Positions 56,846 to 64,000 of a DNA stretch of 64,000 bases are shown in pieces. The stretch comes from Mesorhizobium sp. L-2-11. GTDB lineage: Bacteria > Pseudomonadota > Alphaproteobacteria > Rhizobiales > Rhizobiaceae. Below the pieces are notes generated by a model, which saw only the letters and a program-made list of their open reading frames with translations, was not told the origin of the DNA and made no database searches. The position numbers and the translations under genes are program-made. The stretch's first letter is position 1. Each line of letters begins with the position of its first letter. The stretch spans positions 6,278,001 to 6,342,000 of the forward strand of contig NZ_AP023257.1 in assembly GCF_016756595.1 (NCBI RefSeq), written 5' to 3'.

Positions 56846-57943
56846 TCACGTCGTGACGAAGCGGATGTCCGATCTCAACCAGTCGAGCTGAATGGTGTCC
56901 CCGAGCTGGAAAATCTGACGCCCCGCGGCGACATGTTCGCGTATGACCAGGTCGTTATCGCCGACAGCCACGTGGTATCTTCGCAGCGGGCCAGCATAGA
57001 TCATATCGGTCACGGTGCCGGCGACATGCTGGCGCTGATCGGCGTCGGCACTCATCGTGGTGCCAGGAGCGGAGATCCGTATACGTTCCGGCCGGATCAT
57101 CGCGACGGTGCCGTCCGGTTGCGGCGTGTCCGCCTCAACGGCGAATGACGGATCATCGAGGATGTTGGCGTCCCCAAGGAAATTCGCGACAAACCGGGAG
57201 ACAGGACGGTCATATAGCGCCTCAGGCGTGTCAGTTTGCTCAATTCGTCCAGCGTTCATCACCACGATCCGATCGGAAAGTGTGAGCGCCTCCTCCTGGT
57301 CGTGTGTGACACACACCGTGGTGATTCCGAACTCCTTGTGAAGCCCCTTGATCTCACCCTGCATTTGCTCACGCAGGTTACGGTCGAGTGCTCCCAACGG
57401 CTCATCTAGCAACAGGATTGGAGGGTCGGCTATGAGGGCCCGGGCGAGCGCCACGCGCTGCTGCTGCCCACCGCTGAGCTGCGATGGCATGCGGTCACCC
57501 AGGCCGTCTAGATGGACACGTGACAGGATACGTTCGGCTCTCGCAGCCCGTTCAGCCGACCTGATGCCGCGCATCTCGAGCGGAAATTCAAGGTTGCGGC
57601 GAACAGTAAGGTGCGGGAAGAGCGCATAGCTTTGGAAGACGATGCCCTGATCGCGCCGATAGGAAGGTACCGAGGCGACGGACTTCCCCGCGATGCGGAT
57701 ATCACCTTCGGTAGGCGCCTCGAACCCAGCCAGCAGCATGAGTGTCGTCGTCTTGCCAGAACCGCTCGGACCAAGGATCGTGAGGAACTCGCCGCGCCCA
57801 ACGGTCAACGACAGGCTCCTGACGGCGGTGACCTGACCGTATAGTTTGGTGACGTTCCGAAATTCGATTTGCTCGGAAAGAGCGAGTTTCTCCAATGGTC
57901 TATCCTTAGCTAGCGGATGCAGCGTTCTGACAGGTGCATTCAT
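56846..57943 (-). CDS. Polyamine-type ABC transporter ATPase (PotA-like)
   Basis: A 365-residue ATPase. Walker A is ILGPSGSGKTTTLMLLAG near residue 56, Q-loop FQSYALFPHLTV near 104, signature QLSGGQQQRVALARAL near 150, Walker B ILLLDEPLGALDRNLRE near 170 and H-loop CVTHDQEEALTLSDR near 202. A C-terminal TOBE domain (about 270-365) is typical of the spermidine/putrescine and Fe(III) importers. ATG at 57943 gives the usual length; a longer frame upstream is unlikely. Confidence 0.88.
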   Translation of the reverse strand: MNAPVRTLHPLAKDRPLEKLALSEQIEFRNVTKLYGQVTAVRSLSLTVGRGEFLTILGPSGSGKTTTLMLLAGFEAPTEGDIRIAGKSVASVPSYRRDQGIVFQSYALFPHLTVRRNLEFPLEMRGIRSAERAARAERILSRVHLDGLGDRMPSQLSGGQQQRVALARALIADPPILLLDEPLGALDRNLREQMQGEIKGLHKEFGITTVCVTHDQEEALTLSDRIVVMNAGRIEQTDTPEALYDRPVSRFVANFLGDANILDDPSFAVEADTPQPDGTVAMIRPERIRISAPGTTMSADADQRQHVAGTVTDMIYAGPLRRYHVAVGDNDLVIREHVAAGRQIFQLGDTIQLDWLRSDIRFVTT

Positions 57944-58028
57944 GTTCGTCACTCCAAGCCGAACGATGACGTGCCGGGTTCGGCGCGGCACGTCATCGGT
58001 AAATGCCGTCGCAAAAGCCGACGGGGGC

Positions 58029-59141
58029 TTAAAGCAGGATCCACTCGTTCCAGCGCTGGACCAGCTTTTCGGTGTTCGTGAGCCCGTCCGATCCCTTCTC
58101 GGCGTACCATTTCGAGTTGATTAGCACACTTGACCTCAGATAGTCGGGGTGGCTGGCCAGCGAGCGCCCGAGGTCTTCCGGCAGAACCTTGAAGGCGTTG
58201 AGGTTGCTCGGGCCGAACGGCATGAGTTGTGAAAATGCTGCCTGACGGTCGGCGCGCGCGGTAAATGCAACAAACTTTTGCGCAGCGTGCGCGTTAGGAG
58301 ACCCCTTCAGAATCTGCCAGTAGTCCCAAGTTATTTTCGCCTGGTTACGATTAATTTCAAGCGGTGCTCCCTGCTTGATCAACGTGCCGGCCCTACCGTC
58401 ATAGGCATTCACAAGATCTACCGCCTTGTCATGCATCATCTGCTGGATTTCGGACCCTGTTCCCCACCACTTGCGAATATCGGGCTTTATTCTGTCCAAA
58501 CTTTTGAAAACACGATCTATGTCCATAGGATATATTTCCTTTGGAGCCACGCCGTCGGCGAGAAGGGCTTCCTCCCAAGGGCCTTCTGAACCATATTGGC
58601 CGCTGACAAGACTGCGGACACCCGGGAAACTGTTCACGTCCCAGAATTCCGCCCATGTGGTCGGCCGCGGCTTACCCGCTGGGAATTTTTCGGTATTGTA
58701 GACCATGACGTAAGCATAAACTACGTTAGCTACGCCAAACGGCTGCTTTGCGAAGTCGGCGAGCCCGTCTAGGTCTTCTGTCCTGTAAATAGAATAATCA
58801 ATCGGCTCAAAAAGACCCTTTTGGGACAACTCGAACGAAGATCCCTGGTTAGCGGTGACAACATCGACGGTGACGTTATTCTGCGCAACCATCATCTCGA
58901 TCGACGCCCGGTCACCCTGATCGGTAATCGGGGTCATCTTAATGCCTGTTTCGGCTTCGAACGGTTTTACATAAGCCTCAATCATCGCCTTTCCGGTATC
59001 GCCACCGTAGACAAGGACGCGCAGTTCGCCAGGAGTCTGCCCCGATGCCTTGTTACTGGCAATGGAAAGTGCGCCGGCAGCCAAGGCGGTTGATGCTGCC
59101 TGCATGAAACGCCTGCGGTTAATGTTAATAGAGAAGCTCAT
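58029..59141 (-). CDS. Periplasmic substrate-binding protein (PotD-like), Tat signal
   Basis: A 370-residue extracellular binding protein, first gene of the import operon. It has a twin-arginine type signal (NRRRFMQAASTALAAGALSI), then ELRVLVYGGDTGKAMIEAYV and FEAETGIKMTPITDQGDRAS, the start of a SBP_bac_8/PotD-like fold. Asp/Glu-rich binding features of true polyamine proteins cannot be judged by eye, so the ligand could be a polyamine, an opine or another cationic compound. 85 bp separate it from the ATPase gene. The region 59142-59326 before it has no 44-bp box. Confidence 0.83.
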   Translation of the reverse strand: MSFSININRRRFMQAASTALAAGALSIASNKASGQTPGELRVLVYGGDTGKAMIEAYVKPFEAETGIKMTPITDQGDRASIEMMVAQNNVTVDVVTANQGSSFELSQKGLFEPIDYSIYRTEDLDGLADFAKQPFGVANVVYAYVMVYNTEKFPAGKPRPTTWAEFWDVNSFPGVRSLVSGQYGSEGPWEEALLADGVAPKEIYPMDIDRVFKSLDRIKPDIRKWWGTGSEIQQMMHDKAVDLVNAYDGRAGTLIKQGAPLEINRNQAKITWDYWQILKGSPNAHAAQKFVAFTARADRQAAFSQLMPFGPSNLNAFKVLPEDLGRSLASHPDYLRSSVLINSKWYAEKGSDGLTNTEKLVQRWNEWILL

Positions 59142-59326
59142 TGGCCATCCCCTTTTTTAATGTTGAGCATAATGAATATGCAATTTTCGCCGAATCAGCG
59201 GACAGCGCATCGAGACTTCCCGAAGTGATCTCCGCGGTGCCGCCCGCGCTCCTGTCCTGCGCGCTTCAAGGTCAACCGAAGCATCTCTCGCCCTTCAGCA
59301 CGGTTTACGAGCCGTAACCCGACAAG

Positions 59327-60490
59327 TCAGGCCGCCAGGATCTTCTCGACGAGGGTTACCCAATAGCCCACGCCATAAGGGATCGCCTCGTCGTCGAAAT
59401 CGTAAGCGGGATTGTGCAAGCCCGGCGTCGAGCCGTTCCCCAAGAGGATGATCGCGCCCGGCCGCGCTTCCAGCATGTAGGCAAAGTCCTCGGATCCCAT
59501 CGAAGGCTTGACGTTGTCGTTTACGGCGTCGTGGCCCACGAGGCCGCGGGCTGCGGTGATCGCGAGATGTGTTCCGGCCGTGTGGTTGAATGTGAGGGGC
59601 TCGAGCCGCCGATGCGTGAACTCAATTTCCGCGCCGAGCCCGCGGGCCACACCCTCGGCGCATAACCTGATCTGCTGCTCCGCCAAATCGCGCACGGCGG
59701 AGGTCAGACTCCTGACAGTGCCACCCATTTCGACCTGGTCCGCGATGACGTTGTAGGCTTGGCTCGCCGTGAACTTCGTGACAGAAACGACGAGGGCGTC
59801 AGTGGGATCGGTGTTGCGGGATACCACGGTCTGCAGGGCAACGATGATTTGTGCGGCGGTGACCACAGGGTCGACGGTCCTGTGGGGCGAAGCTGCATGA
59901 CCGCCCCTCCCCTTGACGATGATGTCAAACTCGTCAAGCGCCGCCATCATACCGCCGTCCCGGATGGCGAACTGGCCAATGTCCGTGCCGGGTGAGTTGT
60001 GCATGCCGTAGACCTGGGAGATGCTGAAGCGGTCCATGATCCCTTCCTGGACCATCTTCAAAGCACCTCGTCCATTTTCCTCGGCAGGCTGGAAGATCAA
60101 AGCCACCGAGCCTTTGAAGTCGCGCGTCGCGGCGAGGTGTTTTGCAGCCGCCAGTAGCATCGTGGTGTGGCCGTCATGGCCGCACGCGTGCATTTTGCCG
60201 GGTATCCGCGAGGACCACGCCTTGTTCGACGCTTCGATGATCGGCAGGGCATCCATATCGGCGCGCAGTCCGATCGTCGGCCCCTCCCCGCCCTCACCCT
60301 GGATCAGGGCAACCACGCCGGTCTCGGCGATGCCCGTCTCGATGTGGTTGATACCGAAGGAAGCCAGCTTCTCCGCAACGAACTTCGCCGTATTGTGCAC
60401 CTCGTATCCCAGCTCCGGATTCTGGTGCAGGTAGCGTCGCCATTGCGTGGCTTCGTCCTGGAGATGTCGGAAAGTGTCGACGCTGTGCAT
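59327..60490 (-). CDS. M20-family amidohydrolase (hippurate hydrolase/HipO-like)
   Basis: A 387-residue M20D metallohydrolase. Metal ligands lie in MHACGHDGHTTMLLAAAKHL (about residue 96), QPAEENGRGALKMV (about 132), VYGMHNSPGT (about 160) and the C-terminal MGSEDFAYML (about 348). A dimerisation lid domain is between 180 and 290. Such enzymes split N-acyl amino acids (hippurate, N-acetyl or indole-acetyl amino acids) into acid and amino acid in the cytoplasm. Box F ends 74 bp before the start, so this is the gene closest to its box. No operon partner; the PotD-type import operon follows on the same strand after 185 bp. Confidence 0.87.
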   Translation of the reverse strand: MHSVDTFRHLQDEATQWRRYLHQNPELGYEVHNTAKFVAEKLASFGINHIETGIAETGVVALIQGEGGEGPTIGLRADMDALPIIEASNKAWSSRIPGKMHACGHDGHTTMLLAAAKHLAATRDFKGSVALIFQPAEENGRGALKMVQEGIMDRFSISQVYGMHNSPGTDIGQFAIRDGGMMAALDEFDIIVKGRGGHAASPHRTVDPVVTAAQIIVALQTVVSRNTDPTDALVVSVTKFTASQAYNVIADQVEMGGTVRSLTSAVRDLAEQQIRLCAEGVARGLGAEIEFTHRRLEPLTFNHTAGTHLAITAARGLVGHDAVNDNVKPSMGSEDFAYMLEARPGAIILLGNGSTPGLHNPAYDFDDEAIPYGVGYWVTLVEKILAA

Positions 60491-60563
60491 CTGCTAGTTC
60501 CAAGCTTTTTCTGTTGGCGGCAAACGCCTTATTCAAGCGAGCATCATTCCCCGGGACAGTTTC

Positions 60564-60607
60564 GTCAAATGCCGTTTGTATATCTTCGGCATCTAGTAAC
60601 GAGATGG
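60564..60607 (-). promoter_or_regulatory. 44-bp conserved upstream box, copy F (M20 amidohydrolase)
   Basis: Sixth copy, reading on the minus strand. The dyad is CATCTCGTTACTAGATG, the best-formed of the set with copies A, B and D, and the end is GGCATTTGAC. TTGAC is followed by AATGATG about 16 bp later and the gene begins 74 bp after the box, a distance fit for a promoter at the box end. A second dyad ATGCCG-CGGCAT lies within the box. Confidence 0.65.
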
Positions 60608-60771
60608 ACCGGGGCTCGCTTTTCAGCAGGAGGACGGTCCGGCAGCACGTGGCGGATCGTCTTCATTCGCGAATACGAAATACCCGTGATCCAAAGGCTC
60701 TGAGGGCTGACCCTCTAGGGGTTCCCGCCTCGACTGATCCGTGATTCCTTGTCGCGAGGAGGATTCGGGCG

Positions 60772-61820
60772 ATGGGACTAGCGGTGAAGATGCGGATGGA
60801 CTATTCGGCTGTGGCGCTTCGGCGACTGGCGAAGGCGGCGAAGGCGGCGAAGGACGTCAACCAGAGCAGGCGCTTGTTGTCGCTGGCTAGAATCATGGAC
60901 GGCATGAGCCGGGAAGATGCTGCACGGATCGGCGGCATGGACCGCCAGACGCTGCGGGACTGGGTGCAACGCTTCAACGAGGATGGCCCTGACGGACTGA
61001 AGGATGCCTGGTATGGCGGCCCCATGCCGCAGAAGGCCGAACCGGCGCAAATCGTCGAGACGGGACCGGACCTGGCGGTTGACGGCGTGGTGCGCTGGCG
61101 GCGCATCGATCTGCAGCGCGCCATCGCGGATCGTTTCGGCGTCGCCTATCACGAGCCTTCGTGAGCAAGCTGCTGAAGGAACTCGGCTTCTCGCACATGA
61201 GCCCGGCCGCGCCATCCGGCGCAGGATGCCCGATCGTGGAAGAGTTCAAAAAACTTTCGCGCACGCTAGACGCCCACCTGGCCGATCTGCCGAAGGGCAA
61301 GCCCGTAGATGTGTGTTTTCAAGATGAAGCCAGAATTGGCCAGAAAAACGGTGTCGTGCGGCAATGGGCGCGCCGTGGCACGGGGCCAGGCAGCCCGCCG
61401 ACCAGCGCTATCAAAGCGCATACCTGTTCGGCGCCATCTGCACGGCGCGCGGCAAGGGAGCAGCCATGGCGCTGCCGTTTGCCGACACCGCGGCCATGCA
61501 GCTTCACCTCGACGAGATCAGCCGCCACGTGGGCGCGCGGCGCGCAGGCCGTGCTGCTACTCGACCGGGCAGGCTGGCACACAACCGCCAAGCTGAAGGT
61601 GCCGAAAAACATCACGCCGGTGCTGCTGCCGTCGCGAGCCCCAGAACTCAACCCGGTCGAGAACGTCTGGCAATATCCGCGCCAAGGCTCTCCAACCGCG
61701 TTTTCGACGGCCACAACGCCATAATCGACGCCGCCTGCGAGGCTTGGCAGAAGCTCATCGCCCGACCCGAAACAATCACATCAATCGGAATGCGAGAGTG
61801 GGCTCACGTCGGTCGAGCTT
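60772..61820 (+). pseudogene. IS630-family transposase, frameshifted
   Basis: Frame 1 (60772-61164) holds the HTH part DYSAVALRRLAKAAKAAKD, GMSREDAARIGGMDRQTLRD and FNEDGPDGLKDAWYGG. It shifts at about 61160 into LLKELGFSHMSPAAPSGAG and DVCFQDEARIGQKNGVVRQW with the first Asp, then into YLFGAICTARGKGAAMALPF, and back for LLLDRAGWHTTAKLKVPKNI and PSRAPELNPVENVWQY with the last glutamate, ending in the third frame at 61825. At least three shifts make it non-functional. Confidence 0.85.
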
Positions 61821-61825
61821 CATGA

Positions 61826-62254
61826 CCTTTGGTATGAGTCCCCTCAGCAGCTTAGGCAAGTGGCTCCCAAACCATTTAAGCGGAGTGGTGGCCGCCAGGC
61901 ACATCGGGGCGCGTGGCGGCGCCGAACCGACCCGGGATGCCCGCATCTTTCCCTGGCGGACCGGGGTGAATCCTGCCCACCCGAATTCAGATCTTGGGAA
62001 GCCGCGACATCAATGTCGACCGCAGCATTAATGATTACCTGTCGGGTGACTAGGTAATGTCGTAGTCGTGGTTGTTGTTGAGCGAGCCGCGGGCCCCCCG
62101 GGGTCACTCCGGCTGCGATAATTTAGTCGATAGTGACCGGGGTGACTTCCCGAGAGGTTGTGAGCAGGAAGATCCGGCGATGTCAGCGTCCAAAAAGCCC
62201 CGTATCGTTTCCGGTCATTGGGACGAAGGGTTGCTGCCACCCGATGCAATTCCT
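61826..62254. other. Unassigned stretch
   Basis: About 430 bp of decayed DNA after the IS630 remnant; a GT-rich run near 62055-62080. No gene supported. Confidence 0.3.
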
Positions 62255-62550
62255 GCTCGAGCTTCTTCCGAGAAATGATTGCGGGACTAAAGGTGCATGC
62301 ATAAGCGAAAACGCGGATCAGATCCGGCGGGTCGAGCAATGCCGCCGCGCAGTATGCCAGCTACATGCCTGCGCAGGTTCTCGACTGTAACCGGGGTTCC
62401 AGTTTTCAAATGCGCGTAGCGGATATCGTGACATCAGCCGGGAGCATCATGCGAAGTTCGAACTCGGTCAACGTGTCCGTGGAAAGCATAATAAAGGCCA
62501 ATCGTAACCGGTTATCGATATCGCTTTCAAACCTTGGCCGATATGCCTGA
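62255..62550 (-). pseudogene. Decayed arylmalonate decarboxylase/maleate isomerase-type gene (EutA-like)
   Basis: Minus-strand pieces in order are LRLAFIMLSTDTLTEFELRM and LPADVTISATRI (to a stop near 62428), TPVTVENLRRHVAGIL (next frame), and LDPPDLIRVFAYACT with KLEQELHR (from 62339). These match the AMD/Asp-Glu racemase-like family, in which FAYACTSGT carries an active-site cysteine. EutA of the ectoine-utilisation operon is a member and normally neighbours EutD (DoeA), and a DoeA/EutD-like gene lies directly upstream. So this is probably the decayed partner of that gene. Confidence 0.65.
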
Positions 62551-62552
62551 TG

Positions 62553-62581
62553 AATGTCGTGGACTTCGCGTCCACGACATT
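62553..62581. other. Perfect 12-bp stem hairpin
   Basis: AATGTCGTGGAC and GTCCACGACATT flank the loop TTCGC. It lies between the DoeA/EutD-like gene end (62676) and the EutA-like remnant. No run of T follows on the minus strand, so it is not a standard terminator; it may be mRNA-stabilising or a repeat. Confidence 0.55.
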
Positions 62582-62675
62582 GCCTCTTTCCGCCTGATGA
62601 TTGGATCGACGGTTTAGACCCAGAAAGGTGTCCGCCCTCCGGTTCACTTGGCCGGCGACCGGACACGATTGCCCG

Positions 62676-63845
62676 TCAGATTTCGAAGATCTTCCGTGGC
62701 GTATTTGTGAGGACCTCAGCGCCGCTGCCAGATACCCTGAATGTCTCGCTGATCACGTAACCGAAGTCGTCTTCAATCCAGTTGCCCAGCATCAAATGAA
62801 AGGTCATGTTCGGTTTCAGTTCAGTCGTGTCGCCGTCCTTGAGGCTTGCGGTCGGTTCGAGCCAGCCGATGCCGTGCGCATAGCCGCAGCGCGTTTCCTT
62901 ATCGAAACCGTGTTTGCGGAGCGTCGCGTAAAATGAATTCGCTACCTCGCTGCAAGTTGATCCAGGCCGGACCGCGTCGAGTGCCGCCTCGAGGCCTTCG
63001 ACCTGGGCCTCATGAATGCGGCGCAGGCGTTCGGACGGGGCGCCGATCGAGAAAGTACGCATGAGGCCCGCGGAATATCCGTGGCGAGTGCCGCCGAGTT
63101 CCAGATTGATCTGAGACCCGTCTCGGAAAACGTCGCCCGTCCAGGGAATATGACAGGTACCTATCCGAGGGGAGGCGCAGAGATAGAATGACTTCAGCGC
63201 CGTACCCGGCTTGCCATTCGCCCCCCGGATTAACGCCGCCGCAATCTCTGCCGCTGCGTCCGCTTCCGTCACACCGGGGCGTATGACTTCGCTGGCACGT
63301 TTCATCGTCGCGTCGGATATGGCGGCTGCTTCCCGCATGACTTCGATTTCGAGATCGGATTTGACAAGGCGGAGCCAAGTGACAAGCTTGGTACAGTCCA
63401 CAACGCGAGCCTCGGGTAGCCGCGACTTAAACTTTTCCAGTGTCGCTGCAGGCAGGCTCGCCACCTCGATCCCCAGGCTGCGTCTAGCAAGGCCAGCTTC
63501 ATTCAAGAAGCCGATGACGGCGTCGTATCCGTCCTTGTCTGGATTGCCAATGAGCACTTCCGGGTAACCGATGATCTTATGCTGTTCCATAAAGCATTCG
63601 TGCATGGCGGCCGGCGCGTCGCAGCGACGAAGGATGAATATCGGCTCCTCAGCTTCCGCGTCAACCACGAGGGCCTGAGGAACATATCCGGAGGGAATGG
63701 TATAGCCCGAGAGATAAGTGATATTTGAGGCGTCCAGAACGAGGAGTACGCCCACGTTGCGACTCTCCATTTCTGTCTTCACGGCGGACAGCCGGCGCAG
63801 GTATTCAGCGCGTGGAAACGCCTGGCTCCCTTTTGGGATCGTCAT
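62676..63845 (-). CDS. M24-family ectoine hydrolase-like protein (DoeA/EutD type)
   Basis: A 389-residue pita-bread fold protein. The creatinase-like N-terminal domain (YLRRLSAVKTEMESRNVGVL, DASNITYLSGYTIPSGY) is followed by the M24 domain from about residue 165. In place of the metal-binding aspartates it has LELGGTRHGYSAGLMRTFSI (about 257), and the end has SLKDGDTTELKPNMTFHLML, ISETFRVSGSGAEVL and TPRKIFEI, which fit DoeA/EutD ectoine hydrolases better than Xaa-Pro peptidases. So it probably opens a cyclic or amide substrate without metal, possibly ectoine. ATG at 63845 follows GGAG. The EutA-like remnant downstream supports this context. Confidence 0.78.
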   Translation of the reverse strand: MTIPKGSQAFPRAEYLRRLSAVKTEMESRNVGVLLVLDASNITYLSGYTIPSGYVPQALVVDAEAEEPIFILRRCDAPAAMHECFMEQHKIIGYPEVLIGNPDKDGYDAVIGFLNEAGLARRSLGIEVASLPAATLEKFKSRLPEARVVDCTKLVTWLRLVKSDLEIEVMREAAAISDATMKRASEVIRPGVTEADAAAEIAAALIRGANGKPGTALKSFYLCASPRIGTCHIPWTGDVFRDGSQINLELGGTRHGYSAGLMRTFSIGAPSERLRRIHEAQVEGLEAALDAVRPGSTCSEVANSFYATLRKHGFDKETRCGYAHGIGWLEPTASLKDGDTTELKPNMTFHLMLGNWIEDDFGYVISETFRVSGSGAEVLTNTPRKIFEI

Positions 63846-64000
63846 GGGTCTACTCCATTCATTTTGAAATGTGCATTCGTGCAACAAGGACACAGCCGCC
63901 GCTAAGACTCGCCAGCACCAAAATCCGATTGTTGAAGGATAGTGCTGTGCTTGCTTCTCAACTCGCGGCGACGAAGTCAGACGATTGAACGCCCGGCGGC
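63846..64000. other. Right edge
   Basis: 155 bp upstream of the DoeA/EutD-like gene. No 44-bp box and no gene start was recognised before the window ends. Confidence 0.35.

Noticed and set aside
1..64000. tRNA, rRNA or CRISPR array
   Set aside because: No cloverleaf-like sequence, rRNA stretch or regularly spaced short repeats were noticed by eye; a covariance search was not possible.

Overview
The window looks like accessory DNA of an alphaproteobacterial rhizobium, most probably Mesorhizobium or a close relative (symbiosis island, plasmid or other integrated region). The basis is the high G+C codon use, the mix of IS66, IS21, IS30, IS3, IS256, IS110, IS5, IS630 and IS91-like elements, a RIT element (recombinase in trio), and catabolic genes typical of rhizobia. 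No nod, nif or fix symbiosis gene, rRNA, tRNA or CRISPR array was seen.

Layout. 1-9.8 kb: a DoeB-like deacetylase cut by the left edge, an ABC ATPase remnant, an MFS exporter, etfB-etfA, a decayed purU, and a two-gene FAD oxidoreductase pair of the HcnBC/opine oxidase type. 10.2-20.9 kb: a nested transposon stack. An IS66 element is split by an 8.3-kb insert made of an IS91-like unit and a RIT element, and the RIT element's first recombinase gene is itself split by an IS21 element. 21.2-23.7 kb: a dimethylglycine/sarcosine dehydrogenase-like gene. 24.4-31.3 kb: an intact capA-like gene, gene fragments, IS30, a BNR/VPS10-like pseudogene, and a second capA copy split by an IS3 element. 31.8-37.3 kb: a complete dipeptide-type ABC transporter operon (dppABCDF order, minus strand). 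38.4-48.9 kb: IS debris around a methyltransferase and an ATP-grasp ligase gene, including an IS21 istB gene broken by an IS256-like element and a serine-recombinase element. 49.2-63.8 kb: a minus-strand catabolic region with an Asp/Glu racemase-like protein, a decayed aldehyde dehydrogenase, SDR, cyclase-family hydrolase, TPP enzyme, a polyamine-type ABC transporter, an M20 amidohydrolase, IS630 debris, a decayed EutA-like gene and an ectoine-hydrolase-like (DoeA/EutD) M24 protein.

How the genes may work together. Most intact non-mobile genes concern uptake and oxidation of nitrogenous compounds: two importers, deacylases/hydrolases, FAD amine oxidoreductases, the electron transfer flavoprotein and one-carbon (folate) salvage. 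The main new observation is an ungapped 44-bp element found six times. Each copy lies upstream of a different intact unit (MFS exporter, etfBA, the oxidoreductase pair, the dimethylglycine dehydrogenase-like gene, the dpp operon, the M20 hydrolase), always in the same orientation relative to that unit. Each carries a CATCT-AGATG dyad and ends in TTTGAC. It looks like the operator/promoter of one dispersed regulon that has survived although mobile elements have broken up the region.
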